A stretch of 64,000 bases of DNA from Macrosoma leucophasiata. Its lineage: Eukaryota; Arthropoda; Insecta; Lepidoptera; Hedylidae. The stretch's first letter is position 1; each line of letters opens with the position of its first letter. The DNA is taken from NCBI GenBank assembly GCA_036365455.1, contig JAWQUS010000030.1, positions 6,200,001-6,264,000 of the forward strand. Direction: 5' to 3'. The notes under the pieces are model-generated. The model saw only the letters and a list, made by a program, of their open reading frames with translations. It was not told the origin of the DNA and searched no databases. Below are positions 40,008 through 52,129 of the stretch, one piece after another. The position numbers and the translations under genes are program-made.

Positions 40008-41869
40008 ATATAATGTTGAAATAACAAGATGAAATATTTTGATTTATTCGTTGATGCTCATATAACTAATAAATAAATTTATTTCTCCACAATAAGTGCA
40101 GGAATGGTTTAAGTATACGATTCAATACAAAATCAACAAACAATTGTATGTGATGTTATTGTAAAGACTTGAGCCTGAACTAAAGTTTAAAAACCTGTTT
40201 TACAGGGCTCCAGGTCCACACCCTTCGGAAATATTATACGTATATAGGAACTATCGATATCAAGGAAGAACGAAAGGGAATTCATGATAATACAACCATT
40301 TGAGATTGTGTTTCTATTAGTGCGAATCATGTCGGAGCGGTTAGTTGAAAACGGACAGTGTAATGGATGGTAATGATCTAGAAATAACTGAGCCAGTTGT
40401 GGTGCGGCTTAACTTTTGTGGTTTGTTATACTCAATGAATTCCATAAGTAGTGGTATCAAGATATCAGCTAAGATCGTTGAGGTATTATGTATGTTATCG
40501 AGGGTAGAGTTAAGGATCACAACTGAACCAACTGTTTATAGATGAAAGTAATGAATATCGTTCAAGAACGATCAATAAAGGAACTGAAACTGAAGTGAGT
40601 TGTAGTAGGTATTAGGGGCATTCTGACTTCGACATAACAGGTACCATATTGAACCTACTTGATGACGGTAAATGAACGTCTTATTCATGTGGCCGATTTT
40701 TTATGTGCATACGTCAATGTGTGCAATGTAATGTAGCATCGATATCTCAACCTTGTAATGTAGTGACACACACTAATTGAATATAAGAGTTACTTTTTTA
40801 GTTTTTATAGTAATTTTTATTTAGCTGTGACGGCATTTTGAAGTTCCATTTTAGCAAGTTTCAAAATAGTTTATATGACCTATGTAGTTATGGAGAGGAT
40901 ATAGGATTTCGGAGTAGATAAGGTATTGGAATATGCCTAAACTTTTTTGATGAAACATGAGCAAGGGCGCATTCATGCATTCCCACGATTCTCCAGTCAG
41001 GTAAGTGTTAAAAAAAAATTAAAAGACATTGCATAACATCATCACGGTCAAATACATAATTAAATAACGTCATGTCACAAATTTTAAAACATAATATCAA
41101 AATGATGTTTACCTACTGTCAAAATATAAATAACTGCGAACAAGAAATATATTAGCAAAAACAGTAGAACAATAAAGAACAAGACAAACTAACATAAATG
41201 GGAATGACTCTGAATATTTGTGTCAAAACATAATAGATTTTAGGCGGATCGCCCACTTGTCTATGCCACCAATAAAGTAAGACAGGATGGCAATAATAAC
41301 TAAGGTCACACAAACCTATTATTTATTGGCAAAATGACAGATGGCATTCAGTAGGTGGCCTGAAGAATTATACCTACTTAACTCACCAATAAGTAGACAA
41401 CAATCTTCTGTTAAACATTCCTTTACTAAGTGGTTATGCGTAGGCGCATGGCAATAAATTTTCTTATAATAGTTAAAATGAATCGAAACACAGTTCCAGC
41501 ACGTAAGAACATACTTCAATGTAGCTGTAGACATTTTCACTATATTTGCATCATGGATACACTTAAAACTTTCTGTGAATGTATTTTGCATCCCATCATT
41601 CGTCAAAGCTTTTCTCGAACAGAATGAATTTATTAACCGAGAAAGTCAGGCAGTGGTCGCGAAAAACGCCAAGACCACGTTTCAAGACCACAGATCACCC
41701 AAAACTCTTCGGCTTAGCTCTAATATCCTCCTACCACAACGTCACGTAGACAGTTAAGTTATACACATACTAAACTACAACTTTATATTCGGTAAGACTG
41801 TCGTTAGATATTTCAATTATTCATTCACAAATTTTATATTTTCTCTGATGATTACTGCTTATTTTTTAG
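40008..41869. other. unassigned stretch
   Basis: No gene supported. Short open frames (60-95 codons) at 40345, 41319 and 41430 have no recognisable motifs, and the two near 41.4 kb overlap on opposite strands. Confidence 0.45.
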
Positions 41870-42020
41870 GGTTCTTATAATTTCGCCATGTCTGTCTGTC
41901 TGTCCGTCCGCGGTTTAGCGCAAAAACTATTGGTACTAGAGACTTGCAATTTGGCACAAGTATACACCTTAATCACGCCGACAAAGTGGTAGAACAAAAC
42001 GGTTGTTGTTAGAAATTCAA
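41870..42020 (+). repeat. dispersed repeat G fragment
   Basis: Begins AGGGTTCTTATAATTTCGCC, then CTGTCTGTCTGTCCGTCCG and ATTTGGCACAAGTA. Similar to 51165-51240 and 62852-62960. Confidence 0.55.
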
Positions 42021-42176
42021 ACGTTACGGCAATAGTAGCTACATATAACGAAATTATAAGGAAAACTATCACACCTAAGTTGGCTACACAAGTTTGAGAG
42101 TAATAGTTGACTAAATGTAATATTCGAATTTTTTTAACAACTCCATACAACTATCACGGAGACATAAAAAAGGTAT

Positions 42177-42292
42177 CAGGAGTGGCAATGCATTGCATTT
42201 TGATATGTGTTTTTTTTTGTAGATGTCTATAAACTGCAATCACAACATCCATGTGCACTGCATGCCTGTTTTCCACAATAATAAAAAAGTAA
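42177..42292 (+). mobile_element. family A 3' fragment
   Basis: Contains CAGGAGTGGCAATGC, TGTCTATAAACTGCAATCA and CACTGCATGCCTG, ending in an A-rich tail. The 5' two thirds are missing. Confidence 0.6.
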
Positions 42293-42764
42293 AAAATAAT
42301 CATATAATTCAACCCAAAAAAAATCTGATTATGATTCAAGTATGGTTTTTAGTCTCCTTTTTTACCTTTACCCAGCTTTGACAAGATTACAACCTATGTT
42401 AAAATTAAGTTAAGCTCTTTATGAATCCTTTGTATGGTTTCGTAGTCATTTACGTATAGAATAAATTACTATATTACCTATTCCATCGTTTTGCAATAAC
42501 TAAACATAAGACATAATCAGCGTCAACGATCGTATCATTATTGGTGGTATTCAACGTCATTCATCATTAACGATTACCAATTAAACTGATCTGTGGACCG
42601 ATGATAGATTGTTGAACCTTCAACATTCTTCACGTAGTTAGAGTAGGTACATTTCCGCTAGAGAATTTCTATTGGTATCAGTACCGATTCCTGAGGGATG
42701 TCCCAGGGATAATTGATTCACCCGCCTGACGTAGCAGTATTAGGTACGTTTAAATATAAACTAG
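42293..42764. other. unassigned AT-rich stretch
   Basis: No gene or recognised repeat. Confidence 0.4.
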
Positions 42765-43085
42765 CTTTTGCTCACGACTTCCTCTGCTTGGAATTCAATG
42801 GTAATGGTATATAACTAAAATTTCGAATTACCTAAACGTTGTCCTTTTTTATTGGGTTTTTAACTTTTTTCATTAATCCGTTTAGCGATAACAACTAGCC
42901 TATGCCTTTCCCATGGCTTTGAACTATCTCCATTTCTAATTTCATTAAAATCGGTTAAGCCGTTTTGAGGTGAAAGCGGAAAAACTGTTTTTTTTCTCAG
43001 GATTCAAACTATATCCATGTTTAATTCCATCACAGTTGGCTCAGCGGTCGTGAAAGCTCTATAGACAGATAGAGATACTCTCACA
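42765..43085 (+). repeat. dispersed repeat, H-like, diverged
   Basis: The head AACTAGCTTTTGCTCACGACTT and the later AAAATCGGTTAAGCCGTTTTG are typical of a widespread lepidopteran repeat. Non-coding. Confidence 0.45.
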
Positions 43086-43189
43086 TGTATTAAATAAAGC
43101 ACACATACTATATATTTATATAACTACTACTGTTTATTACCGATATACTCGTAACAAACAGTACTTTAACATAGCCATGACTTTTTTAT

Positions 43190-43513
43190 GTAATGGAAGT
43201 GGCAAACAAGCATGCAGTTCACATTTTTTTTTTTTATGTAATAAAAGTGGCAAACAAGCGTGCAGTTCACATTGATGTTAAGTGATGACTGCAGCCTATA
43301 GACGCCCACACAATGACCAGAGGTCAAAATGCAAATGCGCTGCCACTCCTGAGGCATTAGGTGTTATGCCTCTGTGCCGGAAATTACAGAGCCGTACATT
43401 ACCACCTGACCGAAACACGATAGTGCTGAACACTACCATTTAACGGCAAGTATATTAGGTAATGCGCTGGTGCGTACGCCCGCGAGCTCCGTCACTGGAG
43501 CTTTACCACCAGT
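43190..43513 (-). mobile_element. family A copy with duplicated 3' end
   Basis: The 3' end appears twice in direct orientation (AAACAAGCATGCAGTTCACA at 43204, then again at 43250), separated by a T run. The remaining body is complete to the CTACCACCAGTA 5' end at 43513. Confidence 0.88.
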
Positions 43514-43655
43514 AGGAAATTCACATTGATGTTAAGTGATGACTGCAGCCTATAGACACTACTATTTAGCGGCAAGTAAGTACTCGTATATAAGGTAATG
43601 CAGTGGTACCTACGCCCGAGAGTTCCGAGCTCACTGGCGCTCTACCACCAGTACG
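43514..43655 (-). mobile_element. second family A copy in tandem, internally deleted
   Basis: TTCACATTGATGTTAAGTGA is followed by TATAGACAC and then jumps to ACTATTTAGCGGCAAG. The 5' hairpin is at the right end. It abuts the preceding copy, so the two lie in direct tandem. Confidence 0.8.
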
Positions 43656-44062
43656 TTGCTTTGAAAATCAATGTACGTACAAAAATATTATTGTTGTTCG
43701 GCATCCATATACATATCTAATGGGAACGCATCCTTTCACGCCATATCTACAATGAATTCAGAAATGCTTGCGAGCAATTGTGCGTTACCTACGCACCGAT
43801 TGTTTGTGGATCCCTTACAATTTACACGCAATTGTTGGAATCGTGAATGAAGGTGAAGCTGACTTATGAATCTTCATTCCTTCGAGGATCTGTGGGTGGT
43901 ATGATATTCAATTGTCTTTGTAAAGGTTTATACAAGGTAGTCTTAAGACACCAGCCATACTATAAGGGTTTTATTCATTATCAATTATATAAATAAGGGA
44001 AGCAAACTTTTGTAAGTAGGTATTAGCTTTTACTCGCAGAAGTTGCCGTAATATCTACGAGC
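43656..44062. other. unassigned stretch
   Basis: No gene or recognised repeat. Confidence 0.4.
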
Positions 44063-44070
44063 ACCTCTCT

Positions 44071-44353
44071 TTTTTATGTTATGAAAAGTGGCAAACAAGC
44101 TTGCAGTTCACATTGATGTTAAGTGATGTCTGCAGCGTATAGACACCTACACAAAGACCAGAGGTCAAAATGCAGGTTACCACTTCTGAGGCCTAAGGTT
44201 TTATGCCTCTATGCCGGAAATTACAGGGCCGTACATTACCACCTGACCGGAACACGATAGTGCTGAACACTACCATTTAGCGGCAAGTATATTAGGTAAC
44301 GCGGTTGTACCTACGCCCGAGAGCTCCGTCATTTGAGCTCTACCACCAGTAAA
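44071..44353 (-). mobile_element. SINE-like family A copy with target duplication
   Basis: Full length on the minus strand with a T-rich (A tail) end. ACCTCTCT precedes it (44063-44070) and follows it (44354-44361), an 8-bp direct repeat that fits retroposition. Confidence 0.88.
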
Positions 44354-44361
44354 ACCTCTCT

Positions 44362-45080
44362 ACTCCAGCATATTTCAAGTATCCATATTATAACAAAAAA
44401 AAATTATGTCTAAAGTAATTCGAATTCAAATTCAGAAAAACGTGGGAAAGGAAAAAGATCTCCATAATTCCTTCTTTCGCTTTCTTTCTCTGCCATCATT
44501 ATTTGATTCACAGCTGAGGTTCAAAGGCCTTGTTACATAAGAATTGCATCCGCGGCAGACGGTCCGGCGCCGCACCTGTAAGTCAGCCGCATGGAGTGTA
44601 GAAATAAGAAGGACCCATATTATCAAAGGAAAATTTGAATAAATGTCTAGGTCAAGCTACGAATAAGTATATTGCAATAAGCAGATTGTGTACACTTTTT
44701 ATGACTGATTACCTATGTCATAAATAAGTGTACCCATTGTAACAGTTCACGATACCTACATATCAGATATTATATATAGTTACCTAAACATTTACCTAAT
44801 CATATTATATATTTTTTAAAAGAACAGTGATTATTTTTTACATTGAGGCATCCTCCATCCACCTACAACGTACAGAATCGATTTAAAGTTAAAATTATGT
44901 TATTCAATCTCCCCTAATAAAACATGGAGTGCTGAATTAAAAAAAAAATAGGACATAATAAGCAATGTCAAATACTTGTAATGAAGAGAATAATTTAATT
45001 AATTGAATTATTATTCCTGATTCCAAAATTCAACTTCATATTGTAGTGTTCTCCTGGTTCGATTTCTTTCTACGAACACA
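44362..45080. other. unassigned AT-rich stretch
   Basis: No gene or recognised repeat. Confidence 0.4.
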
Positions 45081-45088
45081 TTTTAATA

Positions 45089-45388
45089 CATAGAGCAACA
45101 CGGGCCATCGGCAGCCGCGGCGAACCGGAGGGGAGTAGCCATATGCAGGCTTTTCCCTCTATTAAAATACAAGTCCAAGTGAGCCTGAGATGTTTAAATG
45201 TGTGCGTGAAATTGTTTATGTATTTTTTTTAAGTCAAGGTGTGAGTTTCGTAGTAATAGACAACTTTTGTTGTGTGCGTGTGTGTGTCGCACAAATTCCC
45301 CCCGCAAAAAATTACAGACTGTTTTGCATCGGTAATAAACGCTATGGCTACTCCCCTCCGGCTGGCCGGTGGCCCGTGTTGCTCTATG
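45089..45388. mobile_element. hAT-type MITE, family M, copy 1
   Basis: The terminal inverted repeats begin CATAGAGCAACACGGGCCA and extend, with gaps, over about 45 bp. The 8-bp flanks TTTTAATA (45081-45088) and TTTTAATA (45389-45396) are identical. The interior matches copy 2 at 54835-55155 in the opposite orientation. No transposase frame; an incidental 77-codon frame is not conserved. Confidence 0.9.
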
Positions 45389-45396
45389 TTTTAATA

Positions 45397-46845
45397 CAAA
45401 GAAACGGCTCTCTTAACTTCTAAACTCCATAGCCGGTCGAGAGCGCACCAAACTGGTTTCTTACTTAACATTGCGATTAAGCGACGACCATGCGTATACG
45501 CTTACTATCTAAATAGGTTAGTGGTTTAGTGGTGCAAATGCTTGGCGTAAAAATTGTTTGACTTTTGCCGTACTAAGGGTTTTATGGAATTTGACAGATT
45601 AGCTTATTGCTACGTTCACCGTCACCTGACAACGTTGGCTAAGTCAGAGTCTTTGTAACAACTTAGAAACTGTCTGTTCGTTGTTGAGACTCATGATTAT
45701 TAAACATATCGGAGGGTAGTTGAAACGATTACTTAAAGGACATACCTATCTAACGGATAACTGCTGAGTTCGGAAAGCCGTATGCGTGAGGGGATCCACG
45801 TGTGGCAACCTATACCATAAATTATTATATCATACATACCTGATGATGATGATATTAATTCTCAAACCAAACCAAAACAAAGCGGATCGATGAAAACTTT
45901 AATCGACCCGGAATTTTTTTTGGACAATGTGCCTAAATTTGTGGAGTAAATCAAAGTTTTGTACCTACCTAATGAAAGAATTTCAATTAAAAACTTTATT
46001 AATCTCCGAAAGAAGTGCTTGGGTAGAAGCGAAAGAGAAACAGCTTTTGGTACTGATAGCTAAAGCCGATTCTTGTCCCAGTAATTATGGACAATAGCTG
46101 CACATAAAAATCGATTTAATCATTTTAAAGAGTTCCAACTGCAAATTTGTAAAAAAAAAGATCGTTTAAAAAATCTGTTGAAAAAACCTACTAGTGCCAA
46201 TGAACAATAATTATTGTTCGTTACTTTTTTTAATATAATAACCGACAACATTGTAATTATGATTATAAAGCATCAGGTCTATGAATAATGAACAATGGAA
46301 TCAAGTCTAAAACGCACGATGCATTTACGGAACATTATTGAAGTGTGTTTTCCATTCACCTACTTCTAATGAAGAGAAAGAATCTGATTAATGGATTCCT
46401 ATTTAATAGTGGAGCTTGGAATTATTGAGCAATAAACACATCCAAAAATAGCCTTGTTGTCTCACTGTTCAAAACATTGTTGACTCAGACAACGTGGAAT
46501 ATGAAAATAAGGATGTATGTAAAAATAAACATTGTCTGTAAATTACAAATTAATCGATGTCCTTAATGACGTCTTTGATGTATTCGATGTTGAAAGTCGT
46601 AGGTGGTGAAGTAGAAAGGCCACGGTGATTAATGCTCATGGCAACCAATTTTACACGTTGAAGGCCACCACTACACTCTTATTTCGCATTTGAGGCGAAC
46701 ATAAATTAGACTTCTTAACAAATTAATGGTTTATGTAGGTATTAACTTAATAAACAATATTATCTACTTACTGATTTAAATAAATAATTATTTGATTTGA
46801 TATTTCATTCGTAAGGCCTATAAAATTAATCGTACTTTTTTATAC
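45397..46845. other. unassigned AT-rich stretch
   Basis: No gene or repeat family recognised. Confidence 0.45.
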
Positions 46846-47070
46846 CTATTATGGAAGTGGCAAACAAGCGTGTAGTTCACATTGATGTCAAGTGATGACT
46901 GCAGCCTATAGACACCCACACAATGACCAATGTTAAAATGCAGATGCGTTACCACTACTGAGGCCTAAGGTGTTATGCCTCTGTGTCGGAAAGTATACAT
47001 ACACAATATATATGTATACATTTAGCGGCAAGTATATTAGGTAATGCGGTGGTGCCTACGCCCGCGAGAC
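46846..47070 (-). mobile_element. family A copy with a palindrome at an internal deletion
   Basis: The 3' and 5' parts are intact, but the middle is replaced by a 9-bp inverted repeat, GTATACATA/TATGTATAC (46993-47001 and 47011-47019). The next family A piece begins immediately in the other orientation. Confidence 0.82.
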
Positions 47071-47250
47071 CATGTATGGCCCTGTAATAACAACTACAGA
47101 GACAAAACTACTAAGGTCTCAGGGATGGCAACACATTTACGTTTTGACTTCTGGTATTTATGTGGGGACCTCTGGTATAGGCTGCAGTCAACATTTAACA
47201 TCAATGTGAACTGCATACTTGTTTGCCATCTTCATTACATTTATAAAAAA
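47071..47250 (+). mobile_element. family A' copy, 5' truncated, head-to-head with its neighbour
   Basis: Starts at ATGTATGGCCCTGTAATAAC and runs through TAGGCTGCAGTCA and GAACTGCATACTTGTTTGCC to an A-rich tail. Its left edge meets the 5' end of the minus-strand copy. Confidence 0.78.
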
Positions 47251-48059
47251 GAAATAGAAAATAAAGGAAGTAAAAACGATTCTGCGGTCATCGATGGTCA
47301 TACAAGCTTTTCCCATTTTTCATTCTACGGTTTTAATTTACGCCACCTTATCTCCTGAAAGAACAGACTCAATTTCTATATACCTGCCTATCTTGATAAT
47401 CCCTCATTCATAATTTCTACATATCCACACTATCCTGGCTTTAGCATTATATCATTTTAACACCGATACTGTGACACACAAAGCCTCATTCAAACACCTG
47501 GAAGATAAATATTACGTAATACCAGCCTAAGGTATATTTTATAAGGTAATGGGCGAAGAGAACAAGTTTTTATTTGAATAATCTATCGTCAGGCGATAGG
47601 GAGGGAAAGTACGTTTAGAGTCTCATTGTAAGATTATGACTTACGACTTTACGATACTTTCACCTACTAATCCCTTCGTTCTTATTCAGAATTGAAAATA
47701 TATTACCACTTTAAGAAGGTTTTAAAAGTAAAATTAAAGGAATTCGTTTCGGTACTAAACATTGTCTTGATATGAAATAGTGCAGGGTATATAACCTATT
47801 TATGATTGAGGTATTATGAGCTTTCTTTTCAACTTCTTAAATAAAAGTTGGTGTATACCTAATACGTTTGAGTTTCACTATACACTGGTTCACCGTCATT
47901 GGTTTATACTCCCACGTAAATTATATACAAGACTTACGTAATAATAATATATTGTAATTTTAATTTCTTTTTATAACATTCTATCCTTACATTACACTCT
48001 TTCTATTCCACAATACCTAAACAAGTCTATTAAATTATCTTTATTACGCGTAGGTACAT
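47251..48059. other. unassigned AT-rich stretch
   Basis: No gene or recognised repeat. Confidence 0.4.
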
Positions 48060-48310
48060 TTTGCGTCAAGTTGTAACGAGCGGAGCGCCAGCGATTGCGG
48101 TCCTATGAAACGAAGTTTAGTACAATTCCTAGCTCTGTATTCAATGAGTGCGAAAGGGAAACATCGACACAGGCCGGCGCAGAACATCTTGTATGAGAAA
48201 TTAGCCAAATGCGGAGCGCCGCTCACATGTGATCACGTGACATTGCCGAACCGCGGCGCCCGCAAGTGCGCAGGGATTAATACACTGTGTTGCTTTTGCC
48301 GTTCTATGTA
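48060..48310. other. CpG- and GC-rich island, unknown
   Basis: It stands out from its AT-rich surroundings, with many CG dinucleotides. GAGCGGAGCGCCAGCG and TGCGGAGCGCCGCTC are near-repeats of each other. The 90-codon plus and 60-codon minus frames have no recognisable domain. It could be part of an unknown element or a regulatory CpG-rich patch. Confidence 0.35.
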
Positions 48311-49090
48311 TACAAACAAAAGTGTCGGATGCGTCAGTTATTTTGCAGTTTTTCTTTTAAATAAATATTTGAAATGAAGCAGATTATGTATTTTTTTGTG
48401 AATCTCCACTACAAAATGTCAAGATCCGCCTCTGCTTTCTACATCTATTCCTTCACCAAGAAAATGTATTATTTTATTTTATGAGGTTTTACTCGTATTT
48501 TCAGCTCATCGTTCGTTTCGTTGTCGTTTGGCGACTGGATAGCACTTGACAAATTTTAATGCTTGCGGTAAGCCCCGCAAGTCAGAGCAGTGGAGGATCT
48601 GAGTAGACGGGAGCCCGACTGGCAAACGCTACATTGTTGACTATATGGCCAGTCCGACGCTGGTCTGAGTAATCGGACATATTATGTCTAGTGCTATTAT
48701 AAAAAAATGGTTTCGAATTTAACCGTAAATGAACTGTTATGTCAATATAAAGTCAAGATTTTAAACAAGTTTATTTTATTTCCAAACTTAAACATTTCTG
48801 GACCCTTCCGACCTTTCTCAGATTCCTCCAATGGTCGATCGATCACGTCAAGGTCAATGTCAGTTTGACAATACCACAGCATGACGGGGCCATCCATCAT
48901 TGTTATCAGCAATAAATCCGGTGGAACGAACCGATGTAGATAAGGCAATTCAATATTTTCTGTTTGACAACCTAAACAAATGTACTTGTAATGTTCGTGA
49001 AAGTTAGAGGTGGCATGCTACTGTTAGATACCAATGTGAAGATGGTTGAATTATGAGAAAAAATATCCAAGAGATGCCTTACTGGCAAAC
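48311..49090. other. unassigned stretch
   Basis: No gene. A small palindrome (CTTGCGG/CCCGCAAG) lies near 48563-48585. Confidence 0.4.
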
Positions 49091-49265
49091 CACTGGTCTG
49101 AATGCAAATGCGATGCCATCCCTGAGGCCTAAGCTCATACCTCCCTGACAAGAATATCGGGATAATACGTTACCATCTTAGATCTAACCGAATCAGGATA
49201 GTGCTAAACGCTACCATTTGCTGGCAGATATATTGACTAACGCAGTGGTTCCTACGCCCTCTCGC
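49091..49265 (-). mobile_element. diverged family A' copy, 5' part
   Basis: Recognisable by CCCTGAGGCCTAAG, ATAGTGCTAAACGCTACCATT and GTGGTTCCTACGCCC. Heavily mutated. Confidence 0.55.
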
Positions 49266-50564
49266 CTATCTCTCGACCATGGATTTCGGTGTATAGTTAT
49301 CGGCTAAAGATGTTTCGAATAAACATGTTTCGAATCAAGTAGCCCATGTCAATGTGATTCATACCTGCAAGGTTCTAAAGTTTTAAGATAACCTCCGTTC
49401 CATACAAAACAAGACGAATACCTAATTTTATTGTTAATATTGATATTAATTAGTCACGTTATTGACATGCTTTTGTCTCCTAAATGAATCTAACCAATAA
49501 AGCGGCAATCTGATAGATGACACATTTTAAAAATACAAAATATGAACCAAAATCATCAGTATTTGGGATTTCTATCACTATATCTACTATCATTAAGCCG
49601 CTGATAACAACTGTTAAGGAAAAAAACCTATTTTAGAGAAAGACGTATTTATGTCGACGCAATAGAATATCTCCACTTCATAATATATTTAAGCTATTTT
49701 ATCAAATCTCTGCTACCAGGAGGATAAATAAATTCATGGAATTTAGATGCCAATTGCCATGTAGCCAATTATTCTGATATTAGACTAACATTTTCAATTA
49801 TTTACCTACTAGTAATAATATATTTTAACAAAATTAAAGTGTCTGTGTTTGTTTCAAAATTAATTCATCCATGTGGGTGAACTGAAGAACGGTTCTAATG
49901 ATATTGTCAAACCCGTTCTTCACTAAATAGGAGAGAAGTAATAGTATGATGAGTTAGAGTGGTGACCAGACCAGGGTGTGTCAGTCAATTTATCTATACT
50001 AATTATCGAATCTTGAATTTTGATGTGCATACTTATATTAATATTTGTTGCATATATATACTTGAAGATGTAATCACCAACGCATAACGTTTTTATCTAT
50101 TTTGGCCAACCGCTGTCAAGGGGAACAGAAAATAGGTAGTGTGAGACTCTTTTTTCGCTCCAGCCTAAATAAATAAGCGCACTTGTCTAAGGGAAAGACT
50201 CACTAAAACCTCAGGGTGTTCCGACTCGTCCGCCACTCACTATCATGTCGTGTGTGTGGGACGGCAATTCGATACAACCGGAGAGAGAACGGACGCAGGA
50301 ACAAATACTTTATGTGCTCCCCGAGGCACAGGAATCAGACTCAGGACTGGGAATTTCCTTGCAAGAAAAATTCGATAATACTTTGCCCGAAGATTGAATC
50401 CAAGAACTCCTGTTAAGCATCGCGATTCCCACCAGAATACGAATGAAGCAGTGAATTACTGTAACTATTAATCTTAAAAGGGAAAGGCGTTCGCAGCCCT
50501 GGATACTGCTGAACTTTGTAGATAGCACTGTTGTCAAGATCTAAAAACTATAGCAAACTAGCTG
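49266..50564. other. unassigned AT-rich stretch
   Basis: No gene or repeat family recognised. Near 50200-50540 the sequence is somewhat more GC-rich, with short unrelated frames on both strands. Confidence 0.4.
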
Positions 50565-50775
50565 TTGCCCGCGGCTTTGCCCGCGTGGATGGCGTTTTAT
50601 AAATATTTTTCCTGAATTTTCTTGCTATAAACCTCACGGAGCCCGAGAACTTTCCAACGAATGCAAAACCGTGGAAATCGGTTCGTGCGTTCTGAAGTTA
50701 AAGCGTCAGGAAGGAAAACCCGACTTATTTTTATATTATAGATTAGAGATAAAACAGACGAAGTCACGGTGTATA
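50565..50775 (+). repeat. dispersed repeat, H-like
   Basis: Begins AACTAGCTGTTGCCCGCGGC, includes CGTGGAAATCGGTTCGTGCG and ends near TTATATTATAGATTAGAGAT. Non-coding. Confidence 0.5.
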
Positions 50776-50999
50776 ACTAGTTCCTTATAATAGCCAAGAA
50801 TCGATGTCGTATCGAGTACGTTTCCTTCCCATTATTCTGAGATAATGACCGTAATTGATATATACAGGAAAAATAAATATTGAAGCAATAAACACAAACA
50901 CATTCGTAATGGTTGTCGTACGAGTAATTGGCTGTTAGTATTCTTAATGGTTTACTTGACCACATTCCGTGATGTTTGTAAATGACTGTTATTGGATGT

Positions 51000-51075
51000 A
51001 TCTTCACGCCAAGACTCTCATGGGGTCGGCAGAGACCGTGGGGTGCAGTGCCAAATATCTCGATACACACCTCCC
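51000..51075 (-). pseudogene. LINE 3' end, family E, diverged fragment
   Basis: TATCTTCACGCCAAGACTCT, then GGGGTCGGCAGAGACCGTGG, is a mutated form of the family E end at 51291. Confidence 0.45.
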
Positions 51076-51164
51076 CAATTTCGAAAACATTTGTTAAAAA
51101 GTTATATTCACGGTGTTGCAATATAAGCCCAATATAGGCCACGTAGCCTACAAATAACGAACCC

Positions 51165-51228
51165 TTATAGTTTTGTCATATCCGTCCGTCCGTCCGTCTG
51201 TCCGCAGCTTAGCATAGAGACTATTAAT

Positions 51229-51230
<2 letters not shown>
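51165..51230 (+). repeat. dispersed repeat G fragment
   Basis: Contains AACCCTTATAGTTTTGTCAT and CCGTCCGTCCGTCTGTCCGC. It ends in the TA microsatellite. Confidence 0.5.

Positions 51231-51234
<4 letters not shown>

Positions 51235-51282
<48 letters not shown>
51235..51282. repeat. (AT)n microsatellite, about 24 units
   Basis: An uninterrupted AT dinucleotide run, sitting exactly at the 3' tail of the family E LINE piece to its right. Confidence 0.95.
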
Positions 51283-51284
<2 letters not shown>

Positions 51285-51287
<3 letters not shown>

Positions 51288-51430
51288 CTTCACGCCAGGT
51301 CCCTAACGGGGTAGGCAGAGAGTGTAGAGCGCCAGACATCCCGGTTCTGACAAACCTCTCGTGCCTCGTCTACCTTCATCATTCTCTTCATACATGCACG
51401 CCGATTCCTAAGACTTTTGACCCCACCATC
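51285..51430 (-). pseudogene. LINE 3' end, family E copy 2
   Basis: Nearly the same as 7793-7935. The minus-strand frame ends with KVDEAREVCQ and VRDLA before the stop, then continues as a TA-rich tail. Only the final 45 or so codons remain. Confidence 0.65.
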
Positions 51431-51874
51431 AATACTACATACTATAATTAAATTTAAATATGCAACGTAATGTTGACAAAGTGGTAAAATAAAGTCTTGT
51501 AAAAAAATTGTAGTGTAGTAAAGTGAGGATGTATTTATTTTTCTTGTGCAACGAATTGTGTTCATTGGCTAGGTCATTAAAAAAAAACATAGAGGGTTTG
51601 AGAAAACAATTTCTTGATTAGGATAAACAGTATGTGAAATATTAAGCTTACAAATATTATTATGTCAATTTTTGTTAGAGTCCACTTGACTCCATCCTTC
51701 CAGCATGGGATGAAAAAAAAACATGGTAATTGTGTTCATAATTAATTTAAAAGGGAAATCTGTAACGACTAAGAAGGCTTAACAAGTTTTCGAGTAATAC
51801 TCGGCCACTGAAAATATGTTCTGAAAACGGAACAGTAGGCACATAACATAAGAAATATTGCCCATCGAGCCTAC
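51431..51874. other. unassigned AT-rich stretch
   Basis: No gene or recognised repeat. Confidence 0.4.
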
Positions 51875-52108
51875 GAAAGAGACAATCGGCTAGTTTCGAC
51901 TTCGTAGAGCCTCATCTTTGCTGCACACAGGCAGTGAGCAATTAAAGTCTCATTGGTCAAAAGTTTTGCCTCAAAAATTGATCAAAATGGCCGACAAACG
52001 TCCCATGGGTGCGACAGCGATAACGCGCTACAGACCCGAAATAAGCCGAAGTCTCCTTCCGAAAGTCGATGTGCAATATTTCTTGTTCGATACTGTATTT
52101 AATTTCTA
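51875..52108 (+). repeat. dispersed repeat J, copy 2
   Basis: Matches 1-225. It begins with CTACGAA, and TTCGTAG lies 23 nt further on, a 7-bp inverted repeat. A family A SINE lies 22 bp downstream. No coding features. Confidence 0.65.
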
Positions 52109-52129
52109 GGTATCATGTCATCATTTTTG

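Noticed and set aside
48105..48377. 90-codon cysteine-containing frame as a small secreted protein
   Set aside because: No signal peptide, no conserved cysteine spacing and no supporting context; likely chance in the CpG-rich patch.
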